Assembly: GCA_963921195.1 (NCBI GenBank)
Contig: OY992539.1
Coordinates: 100,944,964-101,008,963, forward strand
DNA length: 64,000 nt
Direction of reading: 5' to 3'
DNA from: Pegoplata infirma
Taxonomy: Eukaryota > Arthropoda > Insecta > Diptera > Anthomyiidae
Shown: piece after piece, positions 23,988-35,271 of the stretch
Position numbering within the stretch: position 1 is the first letter of the stretch
Layout: each line of letters starts with the position of its first letter
Made by a program: the position numbers and the translations under genes
The notes under the pieces: generated by a model
Seen by the model: the letters and a program-made list of their open reading frames with translations, nothing else
What the model was told of the DNA's origin: nothing
Database searches by the model: none

Positions 23988-25093
23988 GAGTGTCCCTTAT
24001 TTTGGAAATGTTGGAAATCTTGAGACGGTACCCGCTCATTTTTTTCCTTTTGACTTAAAAATAACTCAGGAAAAATTTTACGCCCCTAGGACCACGCCTT
24101 CCCTACGCGACGGGCCCTTAAAGAGCGGGGCCTAAAAAATCATTTTTCCATACAAACCAAAAAATTTTTTTTTTGATTTTTAATTTTTTTGTTATTATTT
24201 ATTATATTACTTGGTTTGCTTATTCACAACAAAAAATTTGATTTTGGTGGGATAAGTCTTTCAGCGCTAAAAAATTTTTCGCAAAAAAAAATTTTGAGCC
24301 GCCGGGGTCCTACAGTAAAAAATTTTTAAAAAATATTTTTTTTTAGTTTTGACCAGCAACGGTTTTAGCTGCTATGTTGCTTTAAATGATATATATTCAT
24401 AAAAAAATATTTTTTGTATCTGTGACATCTTAATCGTGTTCTAAAAAAGGGTAAAAAATGCATTGATGATTTTTTTCGATACACGATAAAAATGTCACAA
24501 ATATGAATAATATTTTTTTTGGAATATATATCATTAAAAACAACATAAAAACTAAAACCATTGCTTTTCAAAACTAAAAAAAAATATTTTTTAAAAATTT
24601 TTTACCGTAGGATTCCTACGGCTCAAAATTTTTTTTTTCGAAAAAGATAAAGATGTCACAGATATGAATAATTTTTTTTTTGGAATATATATCATTTAAA
24701 GCAACATAGCAACTAAAACCGTTGCTGGTCAAAACTAAAAAAAAATATTTTTTAAAAATTTTTTACTGTAGGACCCCGGCCGCCCAAATTTTTTTTTTGC
24801 GAAAAATTTTTTAGCGCTGAAAGACTTATCCCTCCAAAATCAAATTTTTTGTCGTGAATAAGCAAACCAAGTAATATAATAATTAATAACAAAAAAATTA
24901 AAAATAAAAAAAAAATTTTTTTGGTTTGTATGGAAAAATGATTTTTTAGGCCCCGCTCTTTAAGGCCCCGTCGCGTAGGGAAGGCGTGGTCCTAGGGGCG
25001 TAAAATTTTTCCTGAGTTATTTTTAAGTCAAAAGGAAAAAAATGAGCGGGTACCGTCTCAAGATTTCCAACATTTCCAAAATAAGGGACACTC
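23988..25093. mobile_element. 1.1-kb palindromic element with GAGTGTCCC ends, between the inverted arrays
   Basis: Left GAGTGTCCCTTATTTTGG and right CCAAAATAAGGGACACTC are inverted, flanked by TA. Arms continue through GACGGTACCCGCTCATTTTT, CCTAGGACCACGCC, GGGGCCTAAAAAATC and their complements to a centre near 24570. Non-coding; the more GC-rich ends contrast with an A/T-run interior. Confidence 0.88.
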
Positions 25094-25475
25094 TAATGTA
25101 CATTTGGGCGTCCCGTCAAATTTAAATTTTTGAATTTCATGTCAAGCGATAGCCACGTTAGAGCTGATTGTGGGAACATTTATTTAAAAAAATATTTTTT
25201 AGTACCATCAGTTTTGTTAAAAATAAATTAAAACAATTTAAAATATCAAAAACAAAATGGTTTTGAAATTACTCAAAAAAAAAAAAAAAAAACAATTAAA
25301 AAATCCTGCAATAAAAAATAGTAAGTATTATTTTCAAAATTATTTGCAAAAAGTTAATAACTGTTGCATATCCTAGACAATGGAAAACAGAGACGTTTGC
25401 GCAATATGTCTTGGATCGATGCTTCGCAAAACCTTGAGCTTTGTATACCTACACATTAACGTGTCCAGATTTCTT
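25094..25475. other. no recognised feature
   Basis: Unassigned AT-rich spacer between palindrome and right array. Confidence 0.5.
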
Positions 25476-26397
25476 AATTTTAACGACTGACCACTACTTA
25501 TACTTCTATGCACATAGTGACTTTGCTCAGTCTCATAACTCCAATAAAATTCTCATTATGAAAGAGAAAACAAATTTTTTTTGTAAACAATTTTTTAAAA
25601 TACATTTGGACAATTTTAAAATACAATTGGAAAATTTTAAAATACATTTGGACAATTTTAAAATACATTTGGAAAATTGTAAACTACATTTGGACAATTT
25701 TAAAATACATATGGACAATTTTAAAATACATTTGGACAATTTTAAAAAACATTTGGACAATTTTAAAATACATTTGGACAATTTTAAAAACATTTGGACA
25801 ATTTTAAAATACATTTGGACAATTTTAAACTACATTTGGACAATTTTAAAATACATTTGGACAAATTTGAAAATACATTTGGACAATTTTAAATTACATT
25901 TGGACAATTTTAAAATACATTTGGAAATTTTTAAAATACATTTGGAAAATTTTAAACTACATTTGGAAATTTTTAAAATACATATGGAAATTTTTAAAAT
26001 ACATTTGGAAAATTTTAAACTACATTTGGACAATTTTAAAATACATTTGGACAATTTTAAAATACTTTTGGAAAAATTTAAAATACATTTCGACAATTTT
26101 AAACTACATGTGGACAATTTTAAAATATATTTGGACAATTTTAAAATACATTTGGACAATTTTAAAATATATTTGGACAATTTTAAAATACATTTGGACA
26201 ATTTTAAAATGCATTTGGACACTTTTAAAATTCATTTAGACAATTTTAAAATACATTTGGACAATTTGAAAATACATTTGGACAATTTTAAAATTCATTT
26301 GGACAATTTTAAAATACATTTGGACAATTTTAAAATACATTTGGACAATTTTAAAATACATTTGGAAAGTTTTAAAATACAATTGGAAATGGTGTAG
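25476..26397. repeat. 21-bp minisatellite, right array (inverted copy)
   Basis: Inverse-complement copy of 22825-23768, including the same variant units in the same order, the same non-repeat interruption (ATGCACATAGTGACTTTG), and the same end (GGAAATGGTGTAG). It carries a 318-codon frame (25441-26397) made of heptad-like FKIHLDN repeats, judged non-coding. Confidence 0.93.
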
Positions 26398-26399
26398 TT

Positions 26400-26671
26400 A
26401 GAGGTAGATATTCTTTTCTATTGAAAAAATTTCTCGGATCTGAGATATTTCTATGGTAAAACGATCTCAAAATTTGAGCCTTTTTCTGTGGGAAAAGGTC
26501 TCAGAATCCAAGACAAATTTTTTATAGGAAAAAGGCCACAAAATCTAAAACTTTTCCGTAGGAAAACTTAAAATCTCCGGTGTTTTTTTTTTCTATAGAA
26601 AATATGTTTAAGAGTCTAATACTTTTTCTGTAGGAAAAATGCCTATCTGAGAACCTGAGACCTTTTCTGTA
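26400..26671. repeat. minisatellite pieces (TCTCAGAAT type)
   Basis: Several degenerate units such as AAAAGGTCTCAGAATCCAAG, related to 6900-7850. Confidence 0.7.
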
Positions 26672-27314
26672 CACTCATAAAAGTTTTACAGTTACTGTTT
26701 CACAGTCAAACAAATAGTTTTCGTTTTAGTTAATATTAAAAGAAAATTCGTTTGTTTCACATACAAATATTCTAAACAACTTTTTGAACGTTTATTCAAA
26801 TACATAACTGTCTTTTAAATAAAATTTTCCGTAACGTTTGTTTTTTTCAGTTATTTAAAAAACAAACCACATTATTTTATTTGTCGTTTGTTATTTGTCA
26901 GTTATTTAAAAATTTCTAAAATTAGATTTTTTTTTTTGAATTTAAAAATAAAATTTAGTTGCTGAAAATATAAGTAGCTTGTGGCACAGAGGGTAGCGTG
27001 CTGGGCTATCAGCCAGAAATTATGAGTTCGATTCTGCTCAGGTTCGAAGTTTTTTAAAAATATTTCTAAAAAAATAAATAAAAATGAATGTAAATTTCCG
27101 TTATTTTAACCGTTTTTTCCGTAAAATTTTGTCAGTCATTTTTTACGGATTTTTAAGTTATTTTTACGGATTTCAACAGTTATTAATTAACATTTAAAAA
27201 TAACTGAGAAATGTTTTTGTTTTAAATGAAATGTAAGTAGTCCGTTTTTTAAATAAAGTTTCATTTGTTTCAAACGTATTTTCTGTTGAATTTACTTACA
27301 TAATATTTTAAGTG
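26672..27314 (-). mobile_element. MITE, CACTCAAAATATT family, copy B with SINE
   Basis: Inverse-oriented copy of 17104-17558: left CACTCATAAAAGTTTTAC and right ATATTTTAAGTG, between TA (26670-26671, 27315-27316). It is longer because of the tRNA-like SINE at about 26985-27082. Confidence 0.82.
26985..27082 (+). mobile_element. tRNA-like SINE of a different type
   Basis: GCTTGTGGCACAGAGGG, GTAGCGTGCTGGGCTATC and box B-like AGTTCGATTCT (27025-27035), then an AT-rich tail with AAATAAATAAAAATGAATG. The head is related to the other two SINEs (GTAGCGTGCT) but the body differs or is missing. It is inserted in the MITE 26672-27314, because the sister copy at 17104 lacks it. Confidence 0.7.
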
Positions 27315-28800
27315 TATGAAAACGAGTTAAAGACTTTTTATGTAGCCAGAATTTCTCGTATAGAAAATTTTTAAAGCGAACTTGGACACGAACGATACAC
27401 CCATTGGATAGGCCAAAGAACCTTTCGAACAAAAAACGATCCACTAAATGTTAGATTGGGCAGCTAAAAAAAACAGGTAACACTTATTTTTCTTTCCTCT
27501 TTCCCATATGCAAGTTTCATGACAATCGGTGGGTGCCTTGTGAAAGACCTTCCTTGTCAGTGTTGAAAAGATGTATATTTTTAATTATCGTATTATTCAA
27601 TTTGGCCTTTAATGCAATTTGAAATTAATTAAAAAAAAATAATATGTTACATTTGAAGATTTTTTTTTGTTTAAAAAAAATTTTAGTTCAATTTTTTTTT
27701 GTTTAAAAAAATTTAAGTTCAACTTTTTTTTTCACTTTGTTCGGAACTTTACGGTTTTCAAGTCAAAAATGGAACTTCAAGTCCAATTTTCTTTCTTAAT
27801 ATTGACCCTAAAATGCAACCGACCCTGTTGGTTTCGAAATTTGAAGAATAGTTAAACTTGCTCCAGTGAATACGGATATGCTTCACAGGAGGTTCTACCT
27901 GCAGTTATTGCCCGAATAACTGCTCCCGAAGTTGTCGAAGTCCATTTCAAAATTAGCAACTTCAACAGAACTTAGAAAAATCTTTGCGAACGCGTCAATT
28001 TGAAGTGCCAAAAAATTCCAATCATTTTTAAAATGCCCGAAAATATTTAAAAATCCCGAAATTTTTCTAAAATCCAGGGAATCTCGGCATTTAAAATATC
28101 CTGAAAATCCCGGAATTCTGAAAACGGGATACCGAAAACTTTTTTTAAATCCCTAATCCCGGGATTCAGAAAAAAACAATCCCGAGTAGTTTTTCAATTC
28201 ATTGAAATATGGTTACCTTTTGCTTGCTGCTAAATAATAAAAATAAAAATGTAATTTCTTCAAAATTTTAGTTTAAGTCATTAATATTCCTGTAATTTCG
28301 AAGAAATTTTGGAAAGACCATGCATTGTTGTTGGAAATACTTCTTATCCTAAAGATTTATGGGAGTATACTTAGAAATTTATTATTTTTATATTAAGATT
28401 TTTAGGAAAGGGCTTTGTTTCTGACTAATTTTGAGACAACAAAGACTAAACATTTCCTAAAAAAAAAACTGTAAAAAAATCATATAATATAAGATGCAAC
28501 ATAAATTCGTTGATATAAATAGCGTTGACCATAGCTAGAACAACATTATTTAGTTTTTCTATATTTTACAAAACGACATCTATTATTTATATACATATTT
28601 TCTACATTTTTAAATGTATAGTTGTGGGTAAGTTAGCTTTTTACTGTCAACTTTAAAGAATTTGTTATACTCTCAACCATTGATTTTTAGTAACATTATA
28701 TTTCGAAATTTATTAAGTAGTAATATTTTTGGCGTCGAACTTGTTATTAAGTTAATTTTAATTTAGGACTTATTGTTAGTTTTTTACTTACAATATCATT
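27315..28800. other. AT-rich DNA, no supported gene
   Basis: 28000-28200 is rich in CCCGAAAAT / AATCCCGGGATT motifs resembling the subterminal part of the hAT-like element 42395-45836. 27350-27550 looks like dispersed repeat. Nothing is recognised at 28200-28800. Confidence 0.45.
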
Positions 28801-29500
28801 TCGTTTGAAACATATCGAAATATATATTGTGTCTAAAACGTCTTAAACACCTCGAAATATTGGTTTAGGACCCCATTACACAAAAAAAATTTAAAACGAA
28901 TTTCAAAGAACAAAATCCCGGATTCAATAAATTTTTTGATTGAAATTCCTCCAATTACAAAAATTGTTATACCAATCATCAAATTGTAAGTGACTGAAAA
29001 TTGAAAATTTTTTCAATCAAAAATTTTTTCGATTTTGATCTAAATTTTACGATTTTTTTAATTATAGTAAGCAAATTAATGATTGATTTAAAAAATGAAT
29101 TGTAAGCTTATGACAAAATTATCAAAAAATTCATCTTTTTTGCTTTCCATTATGTTGCCAACAATAAAAAAATAAAACCCGATTATTTTGTATATTTTTG
29201 AATTAATCTATTCAAATAATTACAGCAAAAAAAAATCTGGTATGTTGAAAATTTGTAATTCGACAGTTAAAAAAATTTGAATCAAAACATTGATTGACTC
29301 ATTTAAATTTTGTTGATCAATAGATTTAATTGAAAATGTTTAGCCAATAATTTTTTGTGTGTAGCGATGTCCTTCCGTCTGTCTGTTAAAAACACGTTAA
29401 ATTTTTAAAGACTTTACTAAGGCTCCTGAAGTTTGGCATATATGTTGTTCATTTACCTAATCAGGTTGGAATTGCAATTCATAAAAATTGGTTCAGTGTA
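28801..29500 (-). repeat. dispersed repeat copy split by a MITE
   Basis: CCTCGAAATATTGGTTTAGG and ACCCCAT before the MITE, TAGCGATGTCCTTCCGTC after it; the same blocks are contiguous in other copies. Confidence 0.75.
28879..29361. mobile_element. MITE, CACAAAAAAAATT ends, 483 bp
   Basis: Left CACAAAAAAAATTTAAAAC and right AATAATTTTTTGTGTG are flanked by TA (28877-28878, 29362-29363). Removing the element and one TA restores the dispersed repeat. Rich in TTGATTGAAA motifs. Non-coding. Confidence 0.82.
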
Positions 29501-30350
29501 CTATGGCCGAAAAACACCTAATCGCGGCCAAAACTATTTCCCGACAAGCTAGCCTCACCAAATTTGGTATGCATGGTTCTATTGTCGAAATATTCGATGA
29601 GACAAAAAATAGGCGGTCCACGCCCCCTTTTTCTAGTGGCCCGCCCATAAGGGGGATTTTCGAAAAAAATTAATGATCACAAAACTGTATTTAATTAAAA
29701 TACTCCTTTATAATTTGAAGTGTCCTACCGAATATTCGGTAGGAAAAAAAAGTACTATACGGCCATTATTAGGCTTCGGTCACATCTTTGGACGAATATG
29801 GCCGAATACTAATAGTAGAAAACACTTTTTAGTGATAGTAATTTATTAAAAATATTATTATTATAAAGAAATTACGTTTTTTAATAATATTAAAAAAAAA
29901 AGATTTTTTTTGAGTGTAAAATTTTTTTTAATGGATTTTTTTTTGGTTTGAGAATAAAAAGTTTTTTGAATGAAATAAACACTGTAAAATATTTTTGTAG
30001 CTTTCCACTAAGCTTTAAAGCGCTTTTAGTGTGTTTTTCAACACGTAAATTTGCGAAAAAAAACCATCCAAAATTCACGTTTTTGCTAATAACTTATTCG
30101 TTCGCACTCGTTCGCATACCATATAAATATACAATAAAAACTGAGCTTTCTACGAAATTTACATGTATAAAAATGTTTTAACAATTGTTAACATTTTAAG
30201 TTATACTCCCCGAAAGACGATAAAGCTATTCACAATTTCACAAAAAATTACTCATTAAAAAACTCCAAAATAACTACGAAATAATATAGAGTAAAAACAG
30301 TAAGAGGCTTTATGAGAAAAAGTATTGTGAAAACCTTGTTATGAACTCCG
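29500..30350. other. dispersed-repeat debris, no supported gene
   Basis: 29500-29690 contains moderately GC-rich repeat DNA (GGCGGTCCACGCCCCC). 30030-30100 shares CAACACGTAAATT and TTTTGCTAATAACTTA with 1-200. The rest is AT-rich. Confidence 0.45.
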
Positions 30351-31428
30351 ATTATAACACCGTCCGACAAATTTCTAATTTTGGCTGTACACATGAACCG
30401 GACTAAAAAATTCTGAGAGTACGGCCGAAAATAAAATACCCGTGTCTCCCAGTTTTTTTTAGATCAATTCGCGTTTTCGCGAAAAATGCAAAAAAAAAAA
30501 AAAAAAAATCGCACTATAGAAAAAATTCACTACATTCAGAAAATGGGTATAAAAATAACATTCCCGTATCTCTCAGGTTTTTTAAATCAATTCACGTTTT
30601 TTCGCGAAAATGCAAAAAAAAATATAATGTTAAATTGTGTTTCACGAAAGAAGTGTGAAACAAGTCGAAAAAATATGGAAAATTTACTTCTGAGAAAAAT
30701 AGTGTTAACAGATAAGTTCAGTAGAATTTAATGATGGTTCTTTTCTTGGAATATATTAACCCTCTATCTGCAATTTTTAGGGTTAATTTTTGTTCTTATT
30801 TCAAATACTCACCTAGAAAAGCATTAAATCGTGCGTTTAAAGGGTTAAAATGTTCCACAAAAATCTTTTGCATTAAAATTCACTAGGGGTGGTCAAAGGC
30901 CAAAAGTTCGTAAGATGTTAGCAAAATGCTTAAAAAAGTAAAATTGTAAAGTATCATATTTTATTAAATTGTGTTACACCACACATATTTACAATTTTAC
31001 TTTTTTGAGCATTTTGCTTACATCGCACAAATTATTGGCCTTTGACAACTCCTAGAGAAATTTGATGCAGAAAATTTTTGTAGAACATTTTAACCCTTTA
31101 AATGGATGATTTAATGGTTTTCTAGGAGAACATTAGAAATGAGGACATAAATGACCCCCAAAAATGGGAGATAGAGGGTTAATATATTCCACGAAAAGAA
31201 CCGTCTTTAAGTTTTACTTAAGATATGTTCAAACATTATTTAGCTCACAAGTAGATTTAATAAATTTCTCGATTTATTTCACACTTCTTTGGAAAAATAA
31301 CACTTTTTTTATTGGCGTTTTTCGCGTAAACACGAATTGATCTAGAAAAACTGGGAGACACGTGTATTTTATTTTTAGCCCTACTTTCAGAATTTTTTGG
31401 TCTGGTCCATGTGTACAAAAGTGTGTCG
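30351..31428. mobile_element. palindromic element of about 1.08 kb
   Basis: Arms complementary from ACACCGTCCGAC / GTCGAACGGTGT inward through CCGGACTAAAAAATTCTGAG / TTCAGAATTTTTTGGTC, ATACCCGTGTCTCCCAGTT / AACTGGGAGACACGTGTAT and AGGGTTAATT blocks, to a centre at about 30965. Non-coding. Confidence 0.85.
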
Positions 31429-32590
31429 AACGGTGTAATCGGTTCCTTTTGTATGTATTCGTTTATTTTTTGGTTTTTCTTCAGTTCCTTTTGAATGTAT
31501 TCGTTTATTTTCCTTTTTGTCCTCGATTCCTTTTGAATGTATTCGTTAGTTTTCTTTTTTTTTTCTTTGATTTCCTTTTGTGTGTATTCTGGTTTTCACT
31601 CTCGAGATAATCAGAGCTTACGGCTAAAAATCAAATTTCGAAATGGAAAGTGTTTTCCCTCATAATGAGTATTTTAAAAATACTCAGTATTTTTAAAATA
31701 CTCATTAAAATTCATATTCAGAACATTTTTTTTAACCAAAATATATTTAAAAAAAAAAATATATAGATTTATTAAAATTTGGTTGCTTCACAACTTGCAA
31801 CACGTGTTATAAAAACTGTATACATTAGCAGCTGTTTACACATCGACAGTGTTGCCAACTATCATAACTTTTTTAAATTTTTCTTACCAATATATTGGGA
31901 ATTGAACACAATCAAAAAATTTTTAAAAATCTTTACTTGAAAAATTGACTTTTTGCCGCCAAAATTGAAAATTCAGCCAGAGTGCAGTGGTTTAATATAA
32001 GCAGGGACCTTCATGCACTAAAAAAATTTGTTTTAGGCGCCTCAAATATGCACTAAAAAGTCTTGAAATATGCACTAAAAATCTTAAAATATGCCATAAA
32101 TTTCCACCATAAATTTCCACTTGTTTTTTTACTTTTATTAAAAAAAAAAAACATAAAATATGAATTCAGTCTGGCATTTTAAGCATAGATATACATTCAT
32201 ATTTACAGTGTGTATAAAATGTTATTATAATAATAAAAATTATCTAAAAAAATTTAATATTTGCCTTAATGCAAAAAAAAATATATCATAAAAAAATTTT
32301 ATATCATTAAATTACTAAAAATAGCTAAAAAAACTAAAATTTATACAAAATATGACCTAAAAATATGCATCTATAGCGAATTAATAGCAAAATATGCATT
32401 TTAAGCAAAATATGCAAAAATATGCACTAACGAATCGATGCCATTTTTAAGCAAATTCTTTGATTCGCAAAGATATCTTGTTTATGCAGTTCTATGACCA
32501 AAGGGAAAAAACATGCATTTGCATTAAAGTCCTCTCCTTGGTTATAAGCAAGAGAGTAAATTTCGGCAAGGGTTTCTCGCGAATTTACGA
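31429..32590. other. AT-rich DNA with short repeats
   Basis: 31440-31590 has four TTCCTTTTGAATGTATTCG-like units; 32030-32430 has repeated ATATGCACTAAAAA; 32440-32560 matches the end of 15360-15470. No gene supported. Confidence 0.55.
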
Positions 32591-32770
32591 CATATAAAAC
32601 ACGCTAACTTTCGAAAGTCAATTTTGAGGCCGCTAAAGCTAGGCATATATATTTATCGTTCTCTTCGTCTTGTTGGTATTAGTATTTCAGCAAAAAATGT
32701 CTAGTAATTCAAAAGTTATTAGCAAAACCGTGAATTTCTGATTGGTTTCACTTTAACTTTACGTGTTGAA
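32590..32770 (-). repeat. dispersed repeat fragment
   Basis: Inverse-orientation match to 60-270: AACACGCTAACTTTCGAAAG and TTAGCAAAACCGTGAATTTC. Confidence 0.7.
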
Positions 32771-33058
32771 AAATTGTGAATTTCACAAAAATATTTAAAA
32801 TCAAATTTTTGTCCCTTTTAAATATAAAAAAAAACTTACACCCAAAAAAAATTTTACACTCAAAAAAAAGATTAAAAATACAAAAATTACAAAAAATCAA
32901 ATGATAAAAAAAAAAAAATTCTCATCAAAATTGTTAAATTTTTCTTATTAGAAAATTTCTTATCACTTAAAGAGTGCATTGTGGAGGATATTCATAAATT
33001 CGGTCAAGTTGAACTTAACTTTTCTACTACTTTTGTGTTAATTTTATTGTTATCACTA

Positions 33059-33608
33059 CACTAAAAAAAAACCTTGTCAAATTACAAGAAAAAGTCTCAT
33101 AATCCCATTTAACCAATATTTGCAAGTTTTCCTTGTTAACAAAAAAAAATAACGAAATTTAATTTTTTTTTGTAATTTTACATTTTTTTTTTTGTAATTT
33201 TACAATTTTTTTTTGTAGGTTTACAAATTTCCAAGAAAATTTTACAACAAAAAGTATAGGTAATTCACGGGAACTCCTTGTAAGTTGCGCCAAAAATACT
33301 TATAAATTTACAATTTTAGTGGTAAAAATCTTGTAAAATCACAAAAAAAAAAAATCTTAATTTTTACTAGGAATTCTCGTAAATAGGAGGTAGCAAAAAA
33401 TGAAGTAAAGTCATGAAACCTTCTTGTAAGTTTTATTGCGCCAAAAATTTGTAAATTTACAATTTTATTGGTAAAAAGCTTGTAAGATAACAAAATTATA
33501 GGTAAAATTCTTGCAAAATACAAGGAATTCTTGTCAAATATGAGGTAGCAAAAAAAAAAAAAACAAAACAACATTTTTTTTTGTCGTTTTACAAGGCTTT
33601 TTTGAGTG
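33059..33608. mobile_element. MITE, CACTNAAAA family, complete copy upstream of the insulin-like gene
   Basis: 550 bp, left CACTAAAAAAAAACCTTGTC and right GGCTTTTTTGAGTG, between TA (33057-33058, 33609-33610). Inside are many TTGTAAAATTACAAG inverted motifs. Non-coding; the 88-codon minus-strand frame is a by-product. Confidence 0.85.
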
Positions 33609-33944
33609 TAGTGATATATCCATGGCTGAGATATTTCCTAACAAAAGTGAAACGTATTTTTATATGAAAAATGTCGAATTTGTGATAGGCTTTTTGGGTC
33701 CAGGTGATATCTCACGTGACCTATCATGGACCTATAACCTGTAGGGTAGTGTTTTCATACATTCGACAAGGCCAAATTTAAGTTTTTCAGTAATTTATTA
33801 ACGAATCAAAGAATTTACATAGCATGGTGGAGAGTATACAAATTAAAATTACCAAAAAAATATGCATATTAATATAAAGCTTTGTTAATATTTTCTTTTT
33901 ATTGAGTTTAGAAAAATTTTAAAATATAGAATAAATTTATAAAT
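33609..33944 (+). promoter_or_regulatory. putative upstream region of the insulin-like gene
   Basis: About 340 bp between the end of a small DNA transposon and the first ATG. It contains one palindromic E-box CACGTG at 33713-33718 and the TATAAAG motif. No other clear binding site stands out. Control function is inferred from position only. Confidence 0.4.
33873..33879 (+). promoter_or_regulatory. possible TATA box of the insulin-like gene
   Basis: TATAAAG lies 72 bp upstream of the first ATG, which would give a short 5' leader of about 40 nt if it is used. In such AT-rich DNA this match could be chance, and a 5' non-coding exon further upstream is not excluded. Confidence 0.35.
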
Positions 33945-35221
33945 ATGTTAGCAGCTTGTAATATGGAATACAAGCTGCAAAAAACCTTTACTTTATTGTG
34001 TTTTATAGCTCTTCTATCATTTGGTTGCTTGTTGACTAATACTCAGGCTATCAAACGTTATTGTGGAAAAACCTTAACAGAAACCATGAGTTTACTCTGT
34101 GTCAATGGATTTAATGAAAAACCGCTTAAACGTAAAGGTAGGTGGAAAGGATGATTTGTAGCCCAGTAAAAGAAGATGAAAAAGGACTAATAACGGAGTT
34201 TGAGGTAACTGGCTGATTTTTTGCAATGCTCTGTTTTGAATTTTTTTATAATTTTTTTGTCAAAAAAAAAAATCAATCCTGAAAATTACCAAATTTTTGA
34301 AAGAAGAGAGCCTATGAGTATTTATTGGGAGATTATCCAAAGAGAGAAAGTAGCGTTAACACATGTTTTTTAAGTAATTAAGGTTCGAAATACATTAAGA
34401 TTTGTTGTTCTTGTTTCTGGGTCAGAACCTTTTTTTGAGGGACATAGTTTTTTTAAAGGATTTCCCTTAAAATTACACCCTATTCTTTGTGTGGAATCTC
34501 CATCATTGTGTTGTTCGAGATTTCCAATTTTTTTTCGGACCAGTCTTATGTACACTGAAAGAAGTTTTACTGAGTAAATTCGGAAAATTTTTTTTATACC
34601 AATGAAAAAATTTAAGTTTTTTATTAATCTTACTCTCAGTGTAAAAAACCCCATCGTAAAACATTATGGTGCTTCCATAAAGCAAATAAGCTGTCCTCAA
34701 AAAAAGCAAAGTTTAAAACGAAGTGCCTCAAACTATCTACAAAAACTTATTAAACTCACCAAAAGAAAACTATGTTAAGCTACTTATAATCTTTGTTCTT
34801 TGAATATAATTTTATACAATAATATAAAGTTTTTTCTTTAATTTCTTAACAATTTTTTTTTTTACTATTTTTGTTTTTCTTTCTCTTTATTTTTACTCAT
34901 AATCATCATGCTGCAAAAACTTTAGGAAATGAATTTGAGTATGATACGTTGGCAAATCACATCTTAACATTGAATATGTCAGACTCTTTAAAGTCGTTAA
35001 TGTATCCAATTGAAAAGTATTCGTCCCAGTCTAGCTTCAATGCTGCCAAACACCCAAATGCCATAAATCCCTTTTTGTCGAAATTTTACAACAAAATGAT
35101 GATGATGACTAAAACTCGACGTCGTCGTGGTGCAACTACTACTAGTGGAGGAATATATTATGAGTGTTGCCTTACGCCTTGCAGTACTACAGAGTTGATT
35201 GCTTACTGCCGTTCGCCATAA
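33945..35221 (+). CDS. insulin-like peptide precursor (two exons: 33945-34137 and 34926-35221)
   Basis: Secreted insulin/relaxin-family hormone precursor of 162 residues, expected to signal through the insulin receptor. Exon 1 encodes a hydrophobic signal peptide (about residues 13-35, ending NTQA) and a B chain with YCGKTL at 39-44 and LCVNGFN at 51-57; its cysteines C40 and C52 are spaced C-x11-C as in insulin. Exon 2 gives a C peptide, a tetrabasic site RRRR (129-132) and an A chain with CC (145-146), C150 and C159, the canonical CC-x3-C-x8-C. A dibasic KR (62-63) would end the B chain. The exons join in frame across a phase-1 intron, the position usual for insulin genes; the junction codon reads Gly65. 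An in-frame TAG at 33927 precedes the first ATG; Met7 (33963) is an alternative start giving 156 residues. The B chain resembles Drosophila DILP3 and the C peptide DILP2, so the exact orthologue is unclear. An extra Gly/Ala/Thr/Ser stretch (133-140) lies before the A-chain core. No paralogue is seen nearby. Confidence 0.95.
34138..34925 (+). other. intron of the insulin-like gene (788 bp, phase 1)
   Basis: Donor AAAG|GTAGGT at 34137/34138 and acceptor CTTTAG|GAAATG at 34925/34926, preceded by a long pyrimidine-rich tract (about 34849-34901). Joining these sites keeps the frame exactly (one base from exon 1, two from exon 2). The intron is AT-rich; the reading frames on its minus strand are low-complexity and not genes. 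Confidence 0.9.
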
Positions 35222-35265
35222 GCAGCAAAAATAGCATCAGCAGCAAATTTCAGATTTTTTAAAAG

Positions 35266-35271
35266 AATAAA
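35266..35271 (+). terminator. polyadenylation signal of the insulin-like gene
   Basis: AATAAA hexamer 44 nt after the TAA stop (35219-35221), a usual distance for a short 3' UTR. The flanking DNA is A-rich, so later hexamers could also be used. Confidence 0.6.

Noticed and set aside
22798..23988. Multiple 85-165-codon frames on both strands
   Set aside because: All come from a 21-bp tandem repeat with no stop codon; composition is the repeat translated, not a protein family.
22825..26397. CRISPR-like array of short repeats
   Set aside because: Units are directly adjacent without unique spacers, and the genome is eukaryotic.
33713..33718. E-box as a firm regulator of the insulin-like gene
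   Set aside because: A single 6-bp site is expected by chance at this scale; kept only as a note in the upstream region.
34370..34709. Two minus-strand frames inside the insulin-like gene intron
   Set aside because: Low complexity, no domains, and in the intron of a well-supported gene.
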